Positions 52,780-62,446 of a stretch of 64,000 nucleotides of DNA are shown in pieces. Each line of letters starts with the position of its first letter. Within the stretch, counting starts at the first letter, position 1. The stretch spans positions 62,001 through 126,000 of the forward strand of contig JAGFCA010000008.1 in assembly GCA_022394755.1 (NCBI GenBank), read 5' to 3'. The notes under the pieces are model-generated. The model was not told the origin of the DNA and searched no databases. It was given only the letters and a program-made list of their open reading frames with translations. This stretch comes from Candidatus Poribacteria bacterium (GTDB taxonomy: Bacteria > Poribacteria > WGA-4E > WGA-3G). The position numbers and the translations under genes were made by a program.

Positions 52780-53181
52780 ATGTCAATGACTGATCCTATC
52801 GCTGATATGTTAACGCGGATACGCAATGCAAATATGGCTGGGCATGAGCGCGTTGAGATAGCAGCTTCAAATCTAAAAGCTGAGATCGCACGAATACTTT
52901 CTGAGGAAGGGTTCGTACGAAACTACCGTCTAATTGAGGATGGAAAACAAGGTATTATACGAATTTATCTGAAATATGGAGATAATAGTAAGGAAAAAGC
53001 TATTACCAACCTAAAAAGAATTAGCAAACCAGGTAGACGCGTTTATGCAAAATCTGATAAGTTGCCAAGAGTCTATGGAGACCTTGGTATCGCAATATTG
53101 TCAACATCGCAGGGCGTTAGAACATCAATAGACTGTAGACGAGCGAAAATTGGTGGAGAGGTACTCTGCTATATCTGGTAA
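52780..53181 (+). CDS. rpsH: 30S ribosomal protein S8
   Basis: Protein of 133 residues from the ATG at 52780 with AAGGAGAG 6 bases upstream. S8 binds the 16S central domain and, in enterobacteria, represses the spc operon. [48 protein letters not shown] are diagnostic. The end (GGEVLCYIW) is standard. Confidence 0.97.
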   Translation: MSMTDPIADMLTRIRNANMAGHERVEIAASNLKAEIARILSEEGFVRNYRLIEDGKQGIIRIYLKYGDNSKEKAITNLKRISKPGRRVYAKSDKLPRVYGDLGIAILSTSQGVRTSIDCRRAKIGGEVLCYIW

Positions 53182-53240
53182 ACGTCTATTTTTTGCTTCA
53201 AGAGAATACCTGCAAGTTCTAAAATAATCGGAGAAATAGA

Positions 53241-53807
53241 ATGTCTCGTATTGGACAAATTCCAATTCCTATTCCGAATTCTGTAAAAATTGAATTCAAC
53301 GACAATGAAATAAAAGTTGAAGGTCCCAAAGGGAAATTGAATTGGACTATACCTAATGGGATCAATGCGAATGTTGAAGAAGATGTAATTAACGTAGAAC
53401 GCAAGACTGATGAAAAACAACAGAAAGCACTTCACGGATTAACACGAAGCCTTATTTCAAATATGGTCACTGGGGTTTCTGAAGGCTTTGAAAAAAGACT
53501 ACGGGTTGTAGGAACAGGATACCGCGCCGAGGTTAATCGGCAGAATGTCTTGACTCTTGAAGTAGGATATTCACATACCGTGACCTTCACTCCACCTGAG
53601 GGCATCACCATTACGGTTGAACCTTCAGAGAATATTGATGGTCAGGCACATACTCCTATTATCATTGGTGGTATAGATAAGCAAGTGGTAGGACAAGTTG
53701 CCGCATCTATTCGACAAATCAAAAAACCAGAAACCTATAAGCCGAGTAAAGGTATTCGGTATGAGGGTGAACGTGTACGAGATAAAGAAGGTAAAGTTGC
53801 TGGATAA
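53241..53807 (+). CDS. rplF: 50S ribosomal protein L6
   Basis: Protein of 188 residues with CGGAG upstream. L6 lies near the factor-binding site. MSRIGQIPIPIP, KVEGPKGKL, GYRAEVNRQNVLTLEVGYSH and the second-domain DKQVVGQVAASIRQIKKPETYK-x-x-KGIRYEGE are diagnostic. Confidence 0.97.
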   Translation: MSRIGQIPIPIPNSVKIEFNDNEIKVEGPKGKLNWTIPNGINANVEEDVINVERKTDEKQQKALHGLTRSLISNMVTGVSEGFEKRLRVVGTGYRAEVNRQNVLTLEVGYSHTVTFTPPEGITITVEPSENIDGQAHTPIIIGGIDKQVVGQVAASIRQIKKPETYKPSKGIRYEGERVRDKEGKVAG

Positions 53808-53872
53808 TCAACAATTAACCTATTTATTACGTATAAACTTTACAGTAGTGTTTAATTGTGGGAGGAGATCCC

Positions 53873-54241
53873 TTGGATAAGAATAAGAAAAAACAGTTGA
53901 GCCATTTTCGACGAAAGAGAAGAGTTCGTAAGAAGGTCAGTGGAAATTTGCAAAGACCTCGGCTCACCGTTAGTAGAAGCCTAAAACATATTTATGCTCA
54001 AATTATTGATGATGAGACCGGCAAAACACTTGCCCATGCATCCAGTTTGTCTCCAGAAGTTAATACCGATGTAAATGACGGTGGGAAAATACAAATCGCA
54101 CAAAACGTCGGTCAGCTTATCGCTCAGAAGGCAAAGGAAAATCAGATTGATGGAGTTATATTCGACAGAAGTGGTTATCTATATCATGGTCGGATAAAAG
54201 CTCTCGCGGATGCTGCAAGGGGAGAAGGTCTGAAGTTCTAA
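53873..54241 (+). CDS. rplR: 50S ribosomal protein L18
   Basis: Protein of 122 residues from a TTG at 53873 with GGAGGAG 7 bases upstream. A GTG five codons earlier overlaps that site and is rejected. L18 binds 5S r[36 protein letters not shown] and [28 protein letters not shown] end (here [11 protein letters not shown]) are diagnostic. Confidence 0.96.
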   Translation: MDKNKKKQLSHFRRKRRVRKKVSGNLQRPRLTVSRSLKHIYAQIIDDETGKTLAHASSLSPEVNTDVNDGGKIQIAQNVGQLIAQKAKENQIDGVIFDRSGYLYHGRIKALADAARGEGLKF

Positions 54242-54273
54242 ATGTCCAGGGTAGTCCTGGAGAGGAGACTTAT

Positions 54274-54804
54274 TTGCAAAAAGAAAAAATAAATCCTGAA
54301 GATTATGAATTTGAAGAACGCCCCATTTCTATCAATCGGGTTATGCGTGTTGGTAAAGGTAGAAGAACACCCAGTTTCAATACTCTCTCGGTTGTTGGAA
54401 ATCGGGAAGGTATAGTCGGTATCGGCTTTGGAAGTGCCAGTGAAATTGCAGGCGCTCTACGGAAAAGTTTTGCTGACGCACGAAAGAATCTAATTCGCGT
54501 TCCACTTTCTGGGGGAACTCTTCCTCATGAGATAATGTGTGAATTTAAATCCGCTAAGGTATTGCTAAAACCAGCAAGACCCGGTACTGGAATTATCGCA
54601 GGACATGCTACACGCGCTATTTTGGAATTTGCTGGTGTACGCGATGCACTCACCAAATGTCTGTCTTCACGAAATGTGAAAAATATCGCTGAGGCAACAA
54701 TGATCGGACTCAAAAACCTTAAGGATGTAAATGACGTCGCTCGAATTCGGGGCAAAACGGTTGAAGAACTATTACATAGAAATACTAACAATTCTAATGA
54801 CTGA
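54274..54804 (+). CDS. rpsE: 30S ribosomal protein S5
   Basis: Protein of 176 residues starting at TTG with GAGGAG 8 bases upstream. S5 affects decoding fidelity and is part of the mRNA entry helicase. INRVMRVGKGRRTPSFNTLSVVG, the GFGSA-type loop, and RPGTGIIAGHATRAILEFAGVRD are diagnostic. The next gene is rplO; rpmD, which normally follows, is absent. Confidence 0.96.
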   Translation: MQKEKINPEDYEFEERPISINRVMRVGKGRRTPSFNTLSVVGNREGIVGIGFGSASEIAGALRKSFADARKNLIRVPLSGGTLPHEIMCEFKSAKVLLKPARPGTGIIAGHATRAILEFAGVRDALTKCLSSRNVKNIAEATMIGLKNLKDVNDVARIRGKTVEELLHRNTNNSND

Positions 54805-54840
54805 GTTTTCTCAGTATATATCTAAGGAACAGAAATTTCA

Positions 54841-55287
54841 ATGAAACTCAACGAACTCAAGCCTTCCCCAGGGGCACGCCGCAAGCGAAAACGAATTGGA
54901 CGCGGTAGAGGATCCGGGTACGGTGGTACAAGCGGACGTGGACATAAAGGACAAAAATCGAGATCTGGTGGTTCTATTCCCGCTTGGTTTGAAGGCGGAC
55001 AGATGCCTTTGGTCAGACGTGTACCAAAAAGAGGTCCACGAAGGATCGCACATAAACGGTTCGAGTATGATGTCGTGAATGTTAAAACTCTAAACCTATT
55101 TGAGGAGGAAATGGAAGTTAATCCACAACTTCTACGAGAACACGGGATCATCAAAAGAAAAAACGCTCTCATTAAAATACTTGGTGATGGCGATCTTGAT
55201 AAACGGCTTAACGTGCGCGCTCACCGCTTTTCAAAATCTGCAATTGAGAAAATACAAGCGAAGGGTGGCACTGCCGAGGTGATATAA
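54841..55287 (+). CDS. rplO: 50S ribosomal protein L15
   Basis: Protein of 148 residues, 36 bases after rpsE with AAGGAAC upstream. [61 protein letters not shown], and [19 protein letters not shown] are diagnostic. The secY GTG begins immediately after its TAA. Confidence 0.97.
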   Translation: MKLNELKPSPGARRKRKRIGRGRGSGYGGTSGRGHKGQKSRSGGSIPAWFEGGQMPLVRRVPKRGPRRIAHKRFEYDVVNVKTLNLFEEEMEVNPQLLREHGIIKRKNALIKILGDGDLDKRLNVRAHRFSKSAIEKIQAKGGTAEVI

Positions 55288-56622
55288 GTGATTAAGGCAA
55301 TACAAAACGCTTTTAAAATACCAGAATTACGCAAACGCATAATTTTTACCATACTACTACTTGTAGTTTACAGACTCGGCGCACATATCACTTTACCAGG
55401 TATTGATGATCAAGCACTTGAAGAGTTCTTTAAACAACTTTTAGAAAGAACTGGGAATGTCTTAGCACTAATTGATGTGTTTTCCGGTGGAGCGTTTGGG
55501 CAAATGACTATATTCGCTCTTGGAATACAGCCATATATTAGTGCATCAATTATAATGCAGCTGCTCGCTGTTATTGTTCCATCCTTAGAGAAATTATCCA
55601 AAGAACCAGATGGAAAAAAGAAAATTACACAATACACTCGTTACGGTACCGTATTACTCAGTATTGTACAAGGGATTACAATTACCATCTTTTTAAGAAA
55701 TCCTGGACAGGATTTCGGGGCAGCTATTGTTAATAATCCTACAATATGGTGGCATGCATTAGCTGTTCTCACATTAACAGCAGGTACGGCATTTGTAATG
55801 TGGCTTGGTGAACAAATTACTGAACGAGGGATTGGACAAGGTATTTCAATCATCATTACTGTCGGCATTATGGCAGGATTTCCAGCTGGAGTTAATACCG
55901 TCTACACAAACTTGATTGGTAATACAAACTTTGGTTTGGCACAGTTGGCATTGTTATTCCTACTTATTGTTGTTGCTGTTAGCGGGACAATCTTTATACA
56001 TCTCTCTGTACGGAAAATACCTGTTCAATATGGGAAACAAATCAGAGGGAACAAAGTATTCGGCGGAAGATCGATGTCGATACCTTTGAGAGTCAACACT
56101 GCAGGTATGATTCCTATTATCTTTGCTGTTACGTTGATGACTTTTCCCAGTGTACTTATCAGTATGTTGCCAAAGGATTGGACTTGGGTTGCTGGATTAG
56201 CAGCTCTAATGGATGCACAAGATCCGTCGTTATTATATCTCAGTGTATACGCTATATTGATTATAGGATTTACATATTTCTATACCGCTGTACAAGTCAA
56301 TCCTATAGACATGGCTGATAACTTACAGAAATATGGCGGTTTCATCCCCGGTCTTCGTCCAGGTAAACAAACTGCAGATTACATTAATACAACTCTTACG
56401 CGTATCACACTTCCTGGAGCTCTGTTTCTCGCAGGAATTGCCGTTATTCCAATTATAATTACAAGTAGACTTGGTGTAGGCGGCATGGTTGAAGGGGCAT
56501 CTGTCTTGATTGTTGTTGGAGTTGTGTTAGATACAGTATCACAAATTGAGTCCTACTTAACAATGCGACATTACGATGGATTCTTGAAGGATAGACGATT
56601 AAAGGGACGACGCGGTAGATAA
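55288..56622 (+). CDS. secY: Protein translocase subunit SecY
   Basis: Inner-membrane protein of 444 residues starting at GTG with no gap after rplO, so it depends on coupling. It forms the SecYEG channel for export and membrane insertion. Ten helices are visible. PELRKRIIFT, LGIQPYISASIIMQLL, the QGITI loop, GIGQGISIIIT, VNTAGMIPIIFA and GGFIPGLRPGKQTADYI are diagnostic. It ends in a basic tail (DRRLKGRRGR). Usually adk and map follow; here rpmJ follows directly. Confidence 0.97.
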   Translation: MIKAIQNAFKIPELRKRIIFTILLLVVYRLGAHITLPGIDDQALEEFFKQLLERTGNVLALIDVFSGGAFGQMTIFALGIQPYISASIIMQLLAVIVPSLEKLSKEPDGKKKITQYTRYGTVLLSIVQGITITIFLRNPGQDFGAAIVNNPTIWWHALAVLTLTAGTAFVMWLGEQITERGIGQGISIIITVGIMAGFPAGVNTVYTNLIGNTNFGLAQLALLFLLIVVAVSGTIFIHLSVRKIPVQYGKQIRGNKVFGGRSMSIPLRVNTAGMIPIIFAVTLMTFPSVLISMLPKDWTWVAGLAALMDAQDPSLLYLSVYAILIIGFTYFYTAVQVNPIDMADNLQKYGGFIPGLRPGKQTADYINTTLTRITLPGALFLAGIAVIPIIITSRLGVGGMVEGASVLIVVGVVLDTVSQIESYLTMRHYDGFLKDRRLKGRRGR

Positions 56623-56694
56623 GTAGAACCTATTACTTATTACATTAAACGGTATTTTGTTGTATCACGACTATCATCTATATTAGAGGAAATT

Positions 56695-56811
56695 ATGAAA
56701 GTCCGACCATCTGTAAAGAAAATGTGTAATCGATGCAAAATTATTAAGAGAAAGGGTATTATTCGAGTTATTTGTCCTTCTAATCCTAAGCACAAACAAC
56801 GACAAGGATAA
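56695..56811 (+). CDS. rpmJ: 50S ribosomal protein L36
   Basis: Protein of 38 residues with GAGGAAA just before the [22 protein letters not shown] and the [16 protein letters not shown] end match L36. C11-x2-C14, C27 and H32 form its zinc site. In most bacteria infA precedes it; that gene has moved to 21432. Confidence 0.96.
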   Translation: MKVRPSVKKMCNRCKIIKRKGIIRVICPSNPKHKQRQG

Positions 56812-56838
56812 TACAGTTTATCCTAAAAGGAGAATATT

Positions 56839-57234
56839 ATGGCACGTATCGCTGGTGTTGATCTACCCCGTACAAAAAGGATAGATATTGCTTTAACTGC
56901 AATATACGGCATAGGTCGTTTCACTGCTTCGCAAATTGTCACTGATCTTGACATTGATCCGAGCAAGAAGGTTGATGCATTGGATGAAAACGAGGTGAGT
57001 AAACTCAGAGATAAGATCACTGAAGAGTTTAAGGTTGAAGGTGATCTACGACGCGAAGTTGATCAAAATATAAAACGACTCATGGATATCAACAGTTATC
57101 GAGGACTACGCCACAGACGACAGTTGCCTGTCAGAGGTCAGCGAACCAATACGAATGCTCGCACTCGTAAAGGTAAAGCACGTACTATCTCTGTTGGTAG
57201 GAAACTGAAAGAGGCTGCTCGTAAAGGCGGTTGA
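56839..57234 (+). CDS. rpsM: 30S ribosomal protein S13
   Basis: Protein of 131 residues with AAAAGGAG 8 bases upstream. S13 forms intersubunit bridges and touches the P-site t[58 protein letters not shown] are diagnostic. First gene of the alpha segment. Confidence 0.97.
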   Translation: MARIAGVDLPRTKRIDIALTAIYGIGRFTASQIVTDLDIDPSKKVDALDENEVSKLRDKITEEFKVEGDLRREVDQNIKRLMDINSYRGLRHRRQLPVRGQRTNTNARTRKGKARTISVGRKLKEAARKGG

Positions 57235-57465
57235 TTCCATAAAAGTCTTACAGATACATTGCAGAATATACAAACTGTTAGACAAAATGTTTTCCATAAA
57301 ATTGGAATCATATAGTATTACTGCAACCACAATACGACAAGACTACAGAAAAGTTGATCGTAAAAATATAATTTAATTATAGTAGAAAACTCTTGCTATA
57401 TATTAGATGCAATCCATTTATGCACATTGATTTGTGCTTTTACATTTTCGTAAAGGAGATACAGT

Positions 57466-57837
57466 TTGCGTTCACGAAGACGGGAACGAAAAAATGTCCC
57501 TGAGGGCATTGCACATATTCAAGCTACATTTAATAACACAATTGTGACTATCACCGATCCCAATGGCAATACCGTTGCATGGGCAAGTGCTGGTATGACG
57601 TTTCCCGGTTCGCGGAAGTCAACACCATTTGCAGCTCAACAGACCGCTGAAGCATGCGCAAGAAAAGCAATTGAACACGGTATGAAGCGGGTTGAAGTGA
57701 GAGTTAAAGGTCCAGGATCAGGACGGGAATCCTCTATTCGTGCTCTCGCTGCTGCTGGACTCGAAATTACTTTGATGAAGGACATGACACCTATACCACA
57801 CAATGGGTGCCGTCCACCGAAAAGACGACGGGTGTAA
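57466..57837 (+). CDS. rpsK: 30S ribosomal protein S11
   Basis: Protein of 123 residues starting at TTG with AAAGGAG 7 bases upstream, after a 231-base gap from rpsM in which I see no feature. S11 is on the 30S platform. [42 protein letters not shown] and the end [13 protein letters not shown] are diagnostic. The N-terminus is a few residues shorter than usual. Confidence 0.97.
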   Translation: MRSRRRERKNVPEGIAHIQATFNNTIVTITDPNGNTVAWASAGMTFPGSRKSTPFAAQQTAEACARKAIEHGMKRVEVRVKGPGSGRESSIRALAAAGLEITLMKDMTPIPHNGCRPPKRRRV

Positions 57838-57850
57838 ACCAAGGAGACAC

Positions 57851-58483
57851 ATGAGTAGGTATTTAGATTCGGTCTGTAAACTATGTCGTAGAGAAGGTGA
57901 AAAACTCTTTCTTAAAGGACGAAGATGTATTGGACCAAAATGTTCATTTGAACGAAGAAGTTATCCACCTGGTGACCACGGGCAAAAACCTCTTACAAGA
58001 GCACGCGGTGAATATAGACGACAATTACGCACAAAGCAAAAAGCAAAACGTATCTACGGTATTTTTGAGAAACAATTTCGAAATTACTATTTCAAGGCGG
58101 CACGACAAACGGGGATTACAGGTGAGAATCTAATCTCACTACTTGAACGCCGTTTAGACAATGTCGTTTATCGACTCGGGTTTGCTACATCACGCAAACA
58201 AGCAAGACAACTTGTCAAACATAACCACTTTACTGTTAACGGCAAACGCGTTAATATACCGTCTTATCTCGTTGATGTTGGAGATGTTATCACCCCTCGA
58301 GAAAAGAGTCGAGAAAACGTCGCTATACAAGAAGCATTAGAATTTTCTCAACAAAGGGGCGCACCCCAATGGCTTGAGATCGATCCTGATAAACCTGAAG
58401 GACGAGTTCAAGCTACACCAATTGTTGAACAAATTGCAGCAGAGTTAGATACGCAATTAATTATTGAATTGTACTCAAGGTAA
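57851..58483 (+). CDS. rpsD: 30S ribosomal protein S4, zinc-binding type
   Basis: Protein of 210 residues from the ATG at 57851 with AAGGAG 4 bases upstream; a GTG earlier lies inside rpsK. S4 starts 30S assembly. C9, C12, C26 and C31 in the N-terminal part form the zinc site. The S4 RNA-binding domain ([33 protein letters not shown]) is intact. [18 protein letters not shown] is typical. Confidence 0.97.
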   Translation: MSRYLDSVCKLCRREGEKLFLKGRRCIGPKCSFERRSYPPGDHGQKPLTRARGEYRRQLRTKQKAKRIYGIFEKQFRNYYFKAARQTGITGENLISLLERRLDNVVYRLGFATSRKQARQLVKHNHFTVNGKRVNIPSYLVDVGDVITPREKSRENVAIQEALEFSQQRGAPQWLEIDPDKPEGRVQATPIVEQIAAELDTQLIIELYSR

Positions 58484-58892
58484 CACATAAACAACTACCA
58501 CTTGATTGTATCATTTGTTTGGGACTTCAACATAGTTTCAAATAGGATGAATATTCGATTAGAATGGTTAAGCATTATATATCAGAATGCAAAATCAATC
58601 CTTAACTATCGACCCAATTAAGTAATTGAACCGTTTCCACATTACTACCATACCGATGTCTATGGGATATACCCAGGTTTGGTATTCTGGAGCATGTTAC
58701 ATATACATTTATTTACTTACTAATAAACAGATTATGGGCAATACAGGTAGTTGTATGGTGTATTTAAACTCTGAAACATTACAATTATATATAATCAATT
58801 CCAACCAGGAATGTATAGATTAGATCGTGATGTTTCAAAACCTTACCTTATATAACTCTGTTTATAGATTATAAGCCTATAGGAGGATATCG
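58484..58892 (+). other. Spacer between rpsD and rpoA
   Basis: A 409-base AT-rich gap in an otherwise compact operon. It contains no convincing gene; the longest frame lacks a ribosome site. I found neither a T-run terminator nor a consensus promoter. It may hold an internal promoter for rpoA-rplQ. Confidence 0.45.
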
Positions 58893-59885
58893 ATGAATAG
58901 TTTGGATCTAAGAATGCCCAAGCGTTTAGTCGCTGATACTGAAACACTACAACCAAATTATGCAAAATATACCGCTGAACCACTTGAACGCGGATACGGC
59001 ACTACTTTGGGCAACTCGCTTCGTCGAGTACTTCTCTCTTCAATTAAAGGTGCTGCAATTACTGCAATTCAAATTGACCAGGTAAAGCATGAATATTCGA
59101 CTATTCCAGGTATTTTAGAAGATGTTGTACAAATAATACTAAACCTCAAGGCAATTCGGTTCCGAATTTTAGAGGACACACCTATGATTCTCGAACTAAA
59201 AGCAGATGGTTCTGGTGAACTTACTGCAGCTGACGTTCGAGCAAATTCTCTCGTGGAAATCATCAATCCTGACCAACATATTGCAACCCTTGATAAATGT
59301 CAGGGCATTGAAATGAAGATTCAAGTTCAAACAGGACGCGGGTATTCATTGGCTGAAGAACATCGAGACACAAAACAACCTATTGGATGGATTCCTGTTG
59401 ACGCAAAATTTTCTCCTGTAGAGAAGGTTAACTTTTCCGTAAATGAAACCCGTGTGGATGATATGACGAATTTTGATCAACTTAATCTCGAAATCTGGAC
59501 TGATGGAAGTTTACCACCTAAAGATGCTATCACACAAGCTTCTGAAATTCTTCGAAACCAACTTGAAATATTTACTGAATTCGATGAATCCTATGTTGAA
59601 CCAGAACCTGAAATTGATGAAGCTAAAATCTTGAGAAATAGATATCTTTCAAAACCTGTTGCTGACCTTGAATTATCAGTACGCGCTGGAAATTGTCTGG
59701 AGACAGCAAATATTAAAACTATCCGAGAACTCGTCGTTAAGAATGAGAAGGAAATGTTGGAATATAAAAACTTTGGACGCACTTCATTGAATGAAATCAA
59801 AGACCAACTTGCAAACATGGGATTGACCCTTGGAATGGATTTGGAAGACGACGATTACATTCTCACAGAGGAGGAAACAGAATGA
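58893..59885 (+). CDS. rpoA: RNA polymerase alpha subunit
   Basis: Protein of 330 residues with AGGAGG 7 bases upstream. The N-terminal dimerisation domain ([32 protein letters not shown]) and insert domain are complete. A linker (about residues 230-250, acidic) leads to the C-terminal domain ([23 protein letters not shown], then [17 protein letters not shown]), which binds promoters and activators. Its last four bases overlap rplQ (ATGA). Confidence 0.98.
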   Translation: MNSLDLRMPKRLVADTETLQPNYAKYTAEPLERGYGTTLGNSLRRVLLSSIKGAAITAIQIDQVKHEYSTIPGILEDVVQIILNLKAIRFRILEDTPMILELKADGSGELTAADVRANSLVEIINPDQHIATLDKCQGIEMKIQVQTGRGYSLAEEHRDTKQPIGWIPVDAKFSPVEKVNFSVNETRVDDMTNFDQLNLEIWTDGSLPPKDAITQASEILRNQLEIFTEFDESYVEPEPEIDEAKILRNRYLSKPVADLELSVRAGNCLETANIKTIRELVVKNEKEMLEYKNFGRTSLNEIKDQLANMGLTLGMDLEDDDYILTEEETE

Positions 59886-60283
59886 GACACAGAAAACGAG
59901 GTAGAAAATTAGGACGGACCACGAGCCATCGTAAAGCTCTATTCCGAAATCAAGCTACCGCTCTGTTTGAACATGAACAAATTCGAACTACATTGCATAA
60001 ATGTAAGGAACTTAGACGGGTCGCAGAAAAACTTATCACCTTAGCAAAAAAAGATACTGTTCATGCACGTAGACAGGCTGCACGAGCCTTGTATGGTAGA
60101 AACCTTCACCATAAACTAAGAAGAGGCGAATCTGGAGCTTTGGATAAACATGCTATCCTGCAGAAACTGTTTGATGATATAGCTCCACGTTATGAAGATC
60201 GCAATGGTGGATATACACGGATTATAAGAGGGGAATTAAGACGCGGAGATGGAGCACAGATGGCGTATATTCAACTCGTATGA
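59882..60283 (+). CDS. rplQ: 50S ribosomal protein L17
   Basis: Protein of 133 residues, translationally coupled to rpo[38 protein letters not shown] and the ending [25 protein letters not shown] are diagnostic. It ends the ribosomal block; a strong terminator follows after 76 bases. Confidence 0.97.
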   Translation: MRHRKRGRKLGRTTSHRKALFRNQATALFEHEQIRTTLHKCKELRRVAEKLITLAKKDTVHARRQAARALYGRNLHHKLRRGESGALDKHAILQKLFDDIAPRYEDRNGGYTRIIRGELRRGDGAQMAYIQLV

Positions 60284-60359
60284 ATCAGAATAGATATTTG
60301 TAAACCTACCACATATTTGCTGAATCTTATTCACGAAAGATTGTTAGAGAACGTTATAA

Positions 60360-60399
60360 AAAAGGAAAAGGTGGAGTAAAATCTCCACCTTTTCCTTTT
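60360..60399 (+). terminator. Strong rho-independent terminator of the ribosomal operon
   Basis: A perfect 17-bp stem (60360-60376 with 60383-60399) with a 6-base loop; the right arm ends in TTTTCCTTTT. It lies between rplQ and a convergent gene and is A/T-flanked on both sides, so it may serve both directions. Confidence 0.9.
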
Positions 60400-60418
60400 A
60401 ATATGTCTTAATGAAAGA

Positions 60419-61699
60419 TTAGAATCGATACGCACCTGATACAAAGACCCTATGGTTATTTTCTTTCCTGGTTAGTTCATTACTATACTGACGCCAATTT
60501 CCGTACATATAAGCAAGGTCGAACTTCAAGGTTTCCTCAAAAATCTTACCAATACCTAATGTCAGGTAATCACGCTCATTCTCAACATCGGTTTCAGTAA
60601 AAGGAATCGTATCACGAAAATAACCTGCACGGATATGTGTGTCTATACCCGGAATACGAAACTCTATTCCCAAGCGAGATTGGAGTGTAAGCGAATAGGT
60701 CTCTTCAAAGTAATCGTGAGTGATGTCTTCGGCTGGGGCGGGATCATAACGAGTTTGACGCCAATCAGTTAGTTGAATATCACCTGCCAAAATCAACTGC
60801 TGGTTCAACAACTTCAATGCTACCCCTGTACCAATTTCAAATGGTCTCTCAATATCATACGAAGTTGAACCTTCATTCGGATCAGTTACTTCTTCACCAT
60901 CATCATAGGATACAACTGTATATTCATTCCACAACTCTTCAACTGTCAATTCTGTTGGTGATACCAATGTAACACCAAGACTGATAGTTTCTGTAAAATT
61001 TACTAAAACACCAATCTTGCCACCTACTCCTGAATATACACGATCTATTTCATCGTCAAATCTAAAACGAGATATATCATTATCTATATTAAAGGCATCT
61101 ACAGCAGAGGTCTCTAATTCGTTTATGCTATTTCCATTCCAGAAATCGACTGCACCACCAATTAATATGCTCTCAGTTATATAAATACTACCACCAAAAC
61201 TCCATATTCCTAACCCCCCTGAATTCCGATTAACTTCATCTACCAACAACCCGCTATATAGATTGCCAGAACTTGAATCGATCCCTTGGATTGCAGTCTG
61301 ATAGTCGAAGTTTTGGGGACGATTATATCCAAACCCTACAGCAAAACCACCTTGTTGGGTATAGAACGGGTAAATAAATCCAATCGCATTCGGACGGAGT
61401 TGGGTACGACTCGTTCCTGTTACTTCATCACTTGAAAAGAAACTATCTGTATTTGCTGTATTATGTGAAAAACTTGTGAAAAATTCGAACTTTTGTATCT
61501 GTGCCATTCCAGCTGGATTCCAATATAATGCAGTAAAGTCATCGGAAATACCGAGGGTTGCACCACCCATTCCCATTGTTCGGGCACCAACACCGAATGT
61601 GTTACCTATCGCCATCTCTTCAATTTGGGCAGTAGATGTGACTGCAAACAATCCGATTGCAAACAAACAGACAAATACATGATAAATTGTTCGTCTCAT
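60419..61699 (-). CDS. FadL/OmpP1-like outer-membrane protein
   Basis: Protein of 426 residues. The ATG at 61697-61699 has AAGGAG 7 bases upstream; an earlier ATG lies just before that site. A signal peptide covers residues 1-25 (ending STAQ). NTFGVGARTMGMGGATLGISDDFTALYWNPAGMAQ is the N-terminal plug segment typical of FadL/TodX or UPF0164 barrels. Alternating amphipathic strands and a C-terminal Phe (GAYRF) complete the barrel. Members move fatty acids or other hydrophobic compounds across the outer membrane. A lipoprotein gene lies 59 bases upstream in the same direction. Confidence 0.82.
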   Translation of the reverse strand: MRRTIYHVFVCLFAIGLFAVTSTAQIEEMAIGNTFGVGARTMGMGGATLGISDDFTALYWNPAGMAQIQKFEFFTSFSHNTANTDSFFSSDEVTGTSRTQLRPNAIGFIYPFYTQQGGFAVGFGYNRPQNFDYQTAIQGIDSSSGNLYSGLLVDEVNRNSGGLGIWSFGGSIYITESILIGGAVDFWNGNSINELETSAVDAFNIDNDISRFRFDDEIDRVYSGVGGKIGVLVNFTETISLGVTLVSPTELTVEELWNEYTVVSYDDGEEVTDPNEGSTSYDIERPFEIGTGVALKLLNQQLILAGDIQLTDWRQTRYDPAPAEDITHDYFEETYSLTLQSRLGIEFRIPGIDTHIRAGYFRDTIPFTETDVENERDYLTLGIGKIFEETLKFDLAYMYGNWRQYSNELTRKENNHRVFVSGAYRF

Positions 61700-61758
61700 T
61701 ATTTTCTCCTTCATTAAATCACTGTTTACAAAATTATCCGGTATTTAGTTGAATTATC

Positions 61759-62328
61759 CTAATTTTGGTTATTGGATCTACGTTGTGGACGGTCTGATCT
61801 TGGATTAGAGGATCTTATACTACGTGATGCTCTTGAACGACGATTTTCTGACCGGTAATCTCTGGTTATTTTACTTCGTTTATACGTACTACGTGTAGAT
61901 GGTGGATATGTTCTTCCATGGTATCTCCCATAATTGTATCCACTATAAGGGTAATAGTTACTATACGGATAATAATTATAACCGTAATATGGTGCATAAT
62001 TCCTATAACCATAATACCAAGGATCTGGATAATAAAATGGTGAATGATAATAGGAATACGGTGTATGTGGTACCCAATAGAAATCGTTTGAGTGTGAATG
62101 TGATGTATTATAGGTACGTTTACGTCGACTATAGTAACTCTCAGACTCCTCCTGTTTATTTATAACATCAGAATCAGTCTTTTGGTTTACATTCTCTTCT
62201 GTTTTTTCTACACGGTCTGGATGCTTTAAGTTTGCATTGACAGGTTCATAATATCCAAATTTTGTATAACATCCTAAGAATGTCAATGAAATAAAAAGAA
62301 GCAATATAAAAATGGTTTTTTGATTCAT
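61759..62328 (-). CDS. Tyr/Pro-rich lipoprotein
   Basis: Protein of 189 residues from the ATG at 62326-62328 (GGAG about 10 bases upstream). The signal ends in TFLGC, a lipobox. After a charged linker (about 25-60) comes a block of repeated Tyr-Tyr-Pro and Tyr-Gly (residues about 90-135). An Arg/Ser-rich tail (SRASRSIRSS) follows. Low complexity and lipid anchoring suggest a surface or cell-wall-contact protein. The Arg/Ser tail recalls the protein at 30329-31459. No family recognised. Confidence 0.6.
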   Translation of the reverse strand: MNQKTIFILLLFISLTFLGCYTKFGYYEPVNANLKHPDRVEKTEENVNQKTDSDVINKQEESESYYSRRKRTYNTSHSHSNDFYWVPHTPYSYYHSPFYYPDPWYYGYRNYAPYYGYNYYPYSNYYPYSGYNYGRYHGRTYPPSTRSTYKRSKITRDYRSENRRSRASRSIRSSNPRSDRPQRRSNNQN

Positions 62329-62446
62329 CTCTTCATCTCCCCTGTATATTACCACTATTCACGCTAATTATAACATATCAATCTTTCGCTTTCCAGACTA
62401 TTCCTTTTCACTTGTCACTGAAAAGCGGACGTGTTAATATTATATT

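Noticed and set aside
58626..58823. 65-codon frame between rpsD and rpoA
   Set aside because: No ribosome site or similarity; AT-rich spacer.
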